Positions 63,971-64,000 of a stretch of DNA of 64,000 nt are shown piece by piece. The stretch's first letter is position 1; the number at the start of each line of letters is the position of its first letter. The position numbers and the translations under genes are program-made. The stretch lies in the NCBI RefSeq assembly GCF_000723465.1, contig NZ_HF545616.1, positions 1,674,001-1,738,000 on the forward strand, in the 5' to 3' direction. Below the pieces are notes generated by a model. It was not told where the DNA came from. It saw only the letters and a list, made by a program, of their open reading frames with translations, and ran no database searches. This DNA comes from Ruminococcus bicirculans (ex Wegman et al. 2014) (GTDB lineage: Bacteria; Bacillota; Clostridia; Oscillospirales; Ruminococcaceae).

Positions 63971-64000
63971 TTATCCCGCCTTTTCGATATTGATTATTCT
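63971..64000 (-). CDS. C-terminal end of an upstream phage gene (partial at window edge)
   Basis: Nine codons and a TAA on the minus strand (RIINIEKAG), open to the window edge. Its stop is 1 bp before the next phage ATG, as expected in the compact late operon. Identity not determinable. Confidence 0.5.
   Translation of the reverse strand, partial: RIINIEKAG

Noticed and set aside
1-64000. CRISPR arrays, tRNA or rRNA genes
   Set aside because: No regularly spaced direct repeats of 24-40 bp, no complete tRNA cloverleaf outside tmRNA, and no rRNA sequence were seen by eye; a tRNAscan-type search would be the decisive test.

Overview
The window looks like accessory DNA from a low-GC Gram-positive gut anaerobe, most likely a Ruminococcus-like member of the Oscillospiraceae. 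The signs are threonine-rich linkers on secreted proteins, Tn916-type integrase and excisionase, strong AGGAGG ribosome binding sites, near-consensus sigma-A promoters and a clostridial tmRNA. The genus is inferred. Few housekeeping genes are present (smpB, ssrA, transporters, regulators); most of the sequence is defence or mobile DNA.

Layout. 1-7509 is a defence island: the C-terminal part of an AIPR protein, a cytosine-5 DNA methyltransferase, a Vsr-type endonuclease, a small protein, and a 992-residue SIR2-domain protein split in frame by a 1,337-bp IS3-family element. 7846-36789 appears to be one integrated island bounded by a 19-bp direct repeat. It holds integrase, excisionase, an ATPase, a Rep-like protein, an amidoligase/glutamine amidotransferase/DUF960 operon, two adjacent GTPases with a lipoprotein, a type I restriction-modification locus with an invertible hsdS segment, DUF2971 and AlbA_2 proteins, and a duplicated DUF4869/P-loop NTPase pair. 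37-57 kb is chromosome-like: esterases, YoaK, LysR with a ThrE-type exporter, XRE and GyrI-like proteins, a metallophosphoesterase, a carboxyl methyltransferase, a NERD protein, a formate/nitrite transporter, a MATE pump, smpB and ssrA. It also holds several gene remnants and a second copy of the IS inside a decayed helicase gene. 57546-64000 is the late end of a prophage next to ssrA, on the minus strand, with a complete diversity-generating retroelement.

Most notable systems. (1) The retroelement has target gene, Avd, template repeat and reverse transcriptase in the classical order. Template and variable repeats align over 113 bp with 13 differences, all at template adenines. (2) The type I hsdS genes face each other across a tyrosine recombinase gene and share a 203-bp inverted repeat with one mismatch, so specificity is probably phase-variable. 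(3) The SIR2 gene is cut by a recent IS insertion with a 3-bp target duplication; precise excision would restore it. (4) Two less characterised cassettes, DUF4869 plus NTPase and amidoligase plus amidotransferase plus DUF960, deserve attention as possible undescribed systems.

Limits. Family names come from reading motifs in translated sequence, with no database search. Alignments were made by eye over the stated intervals.
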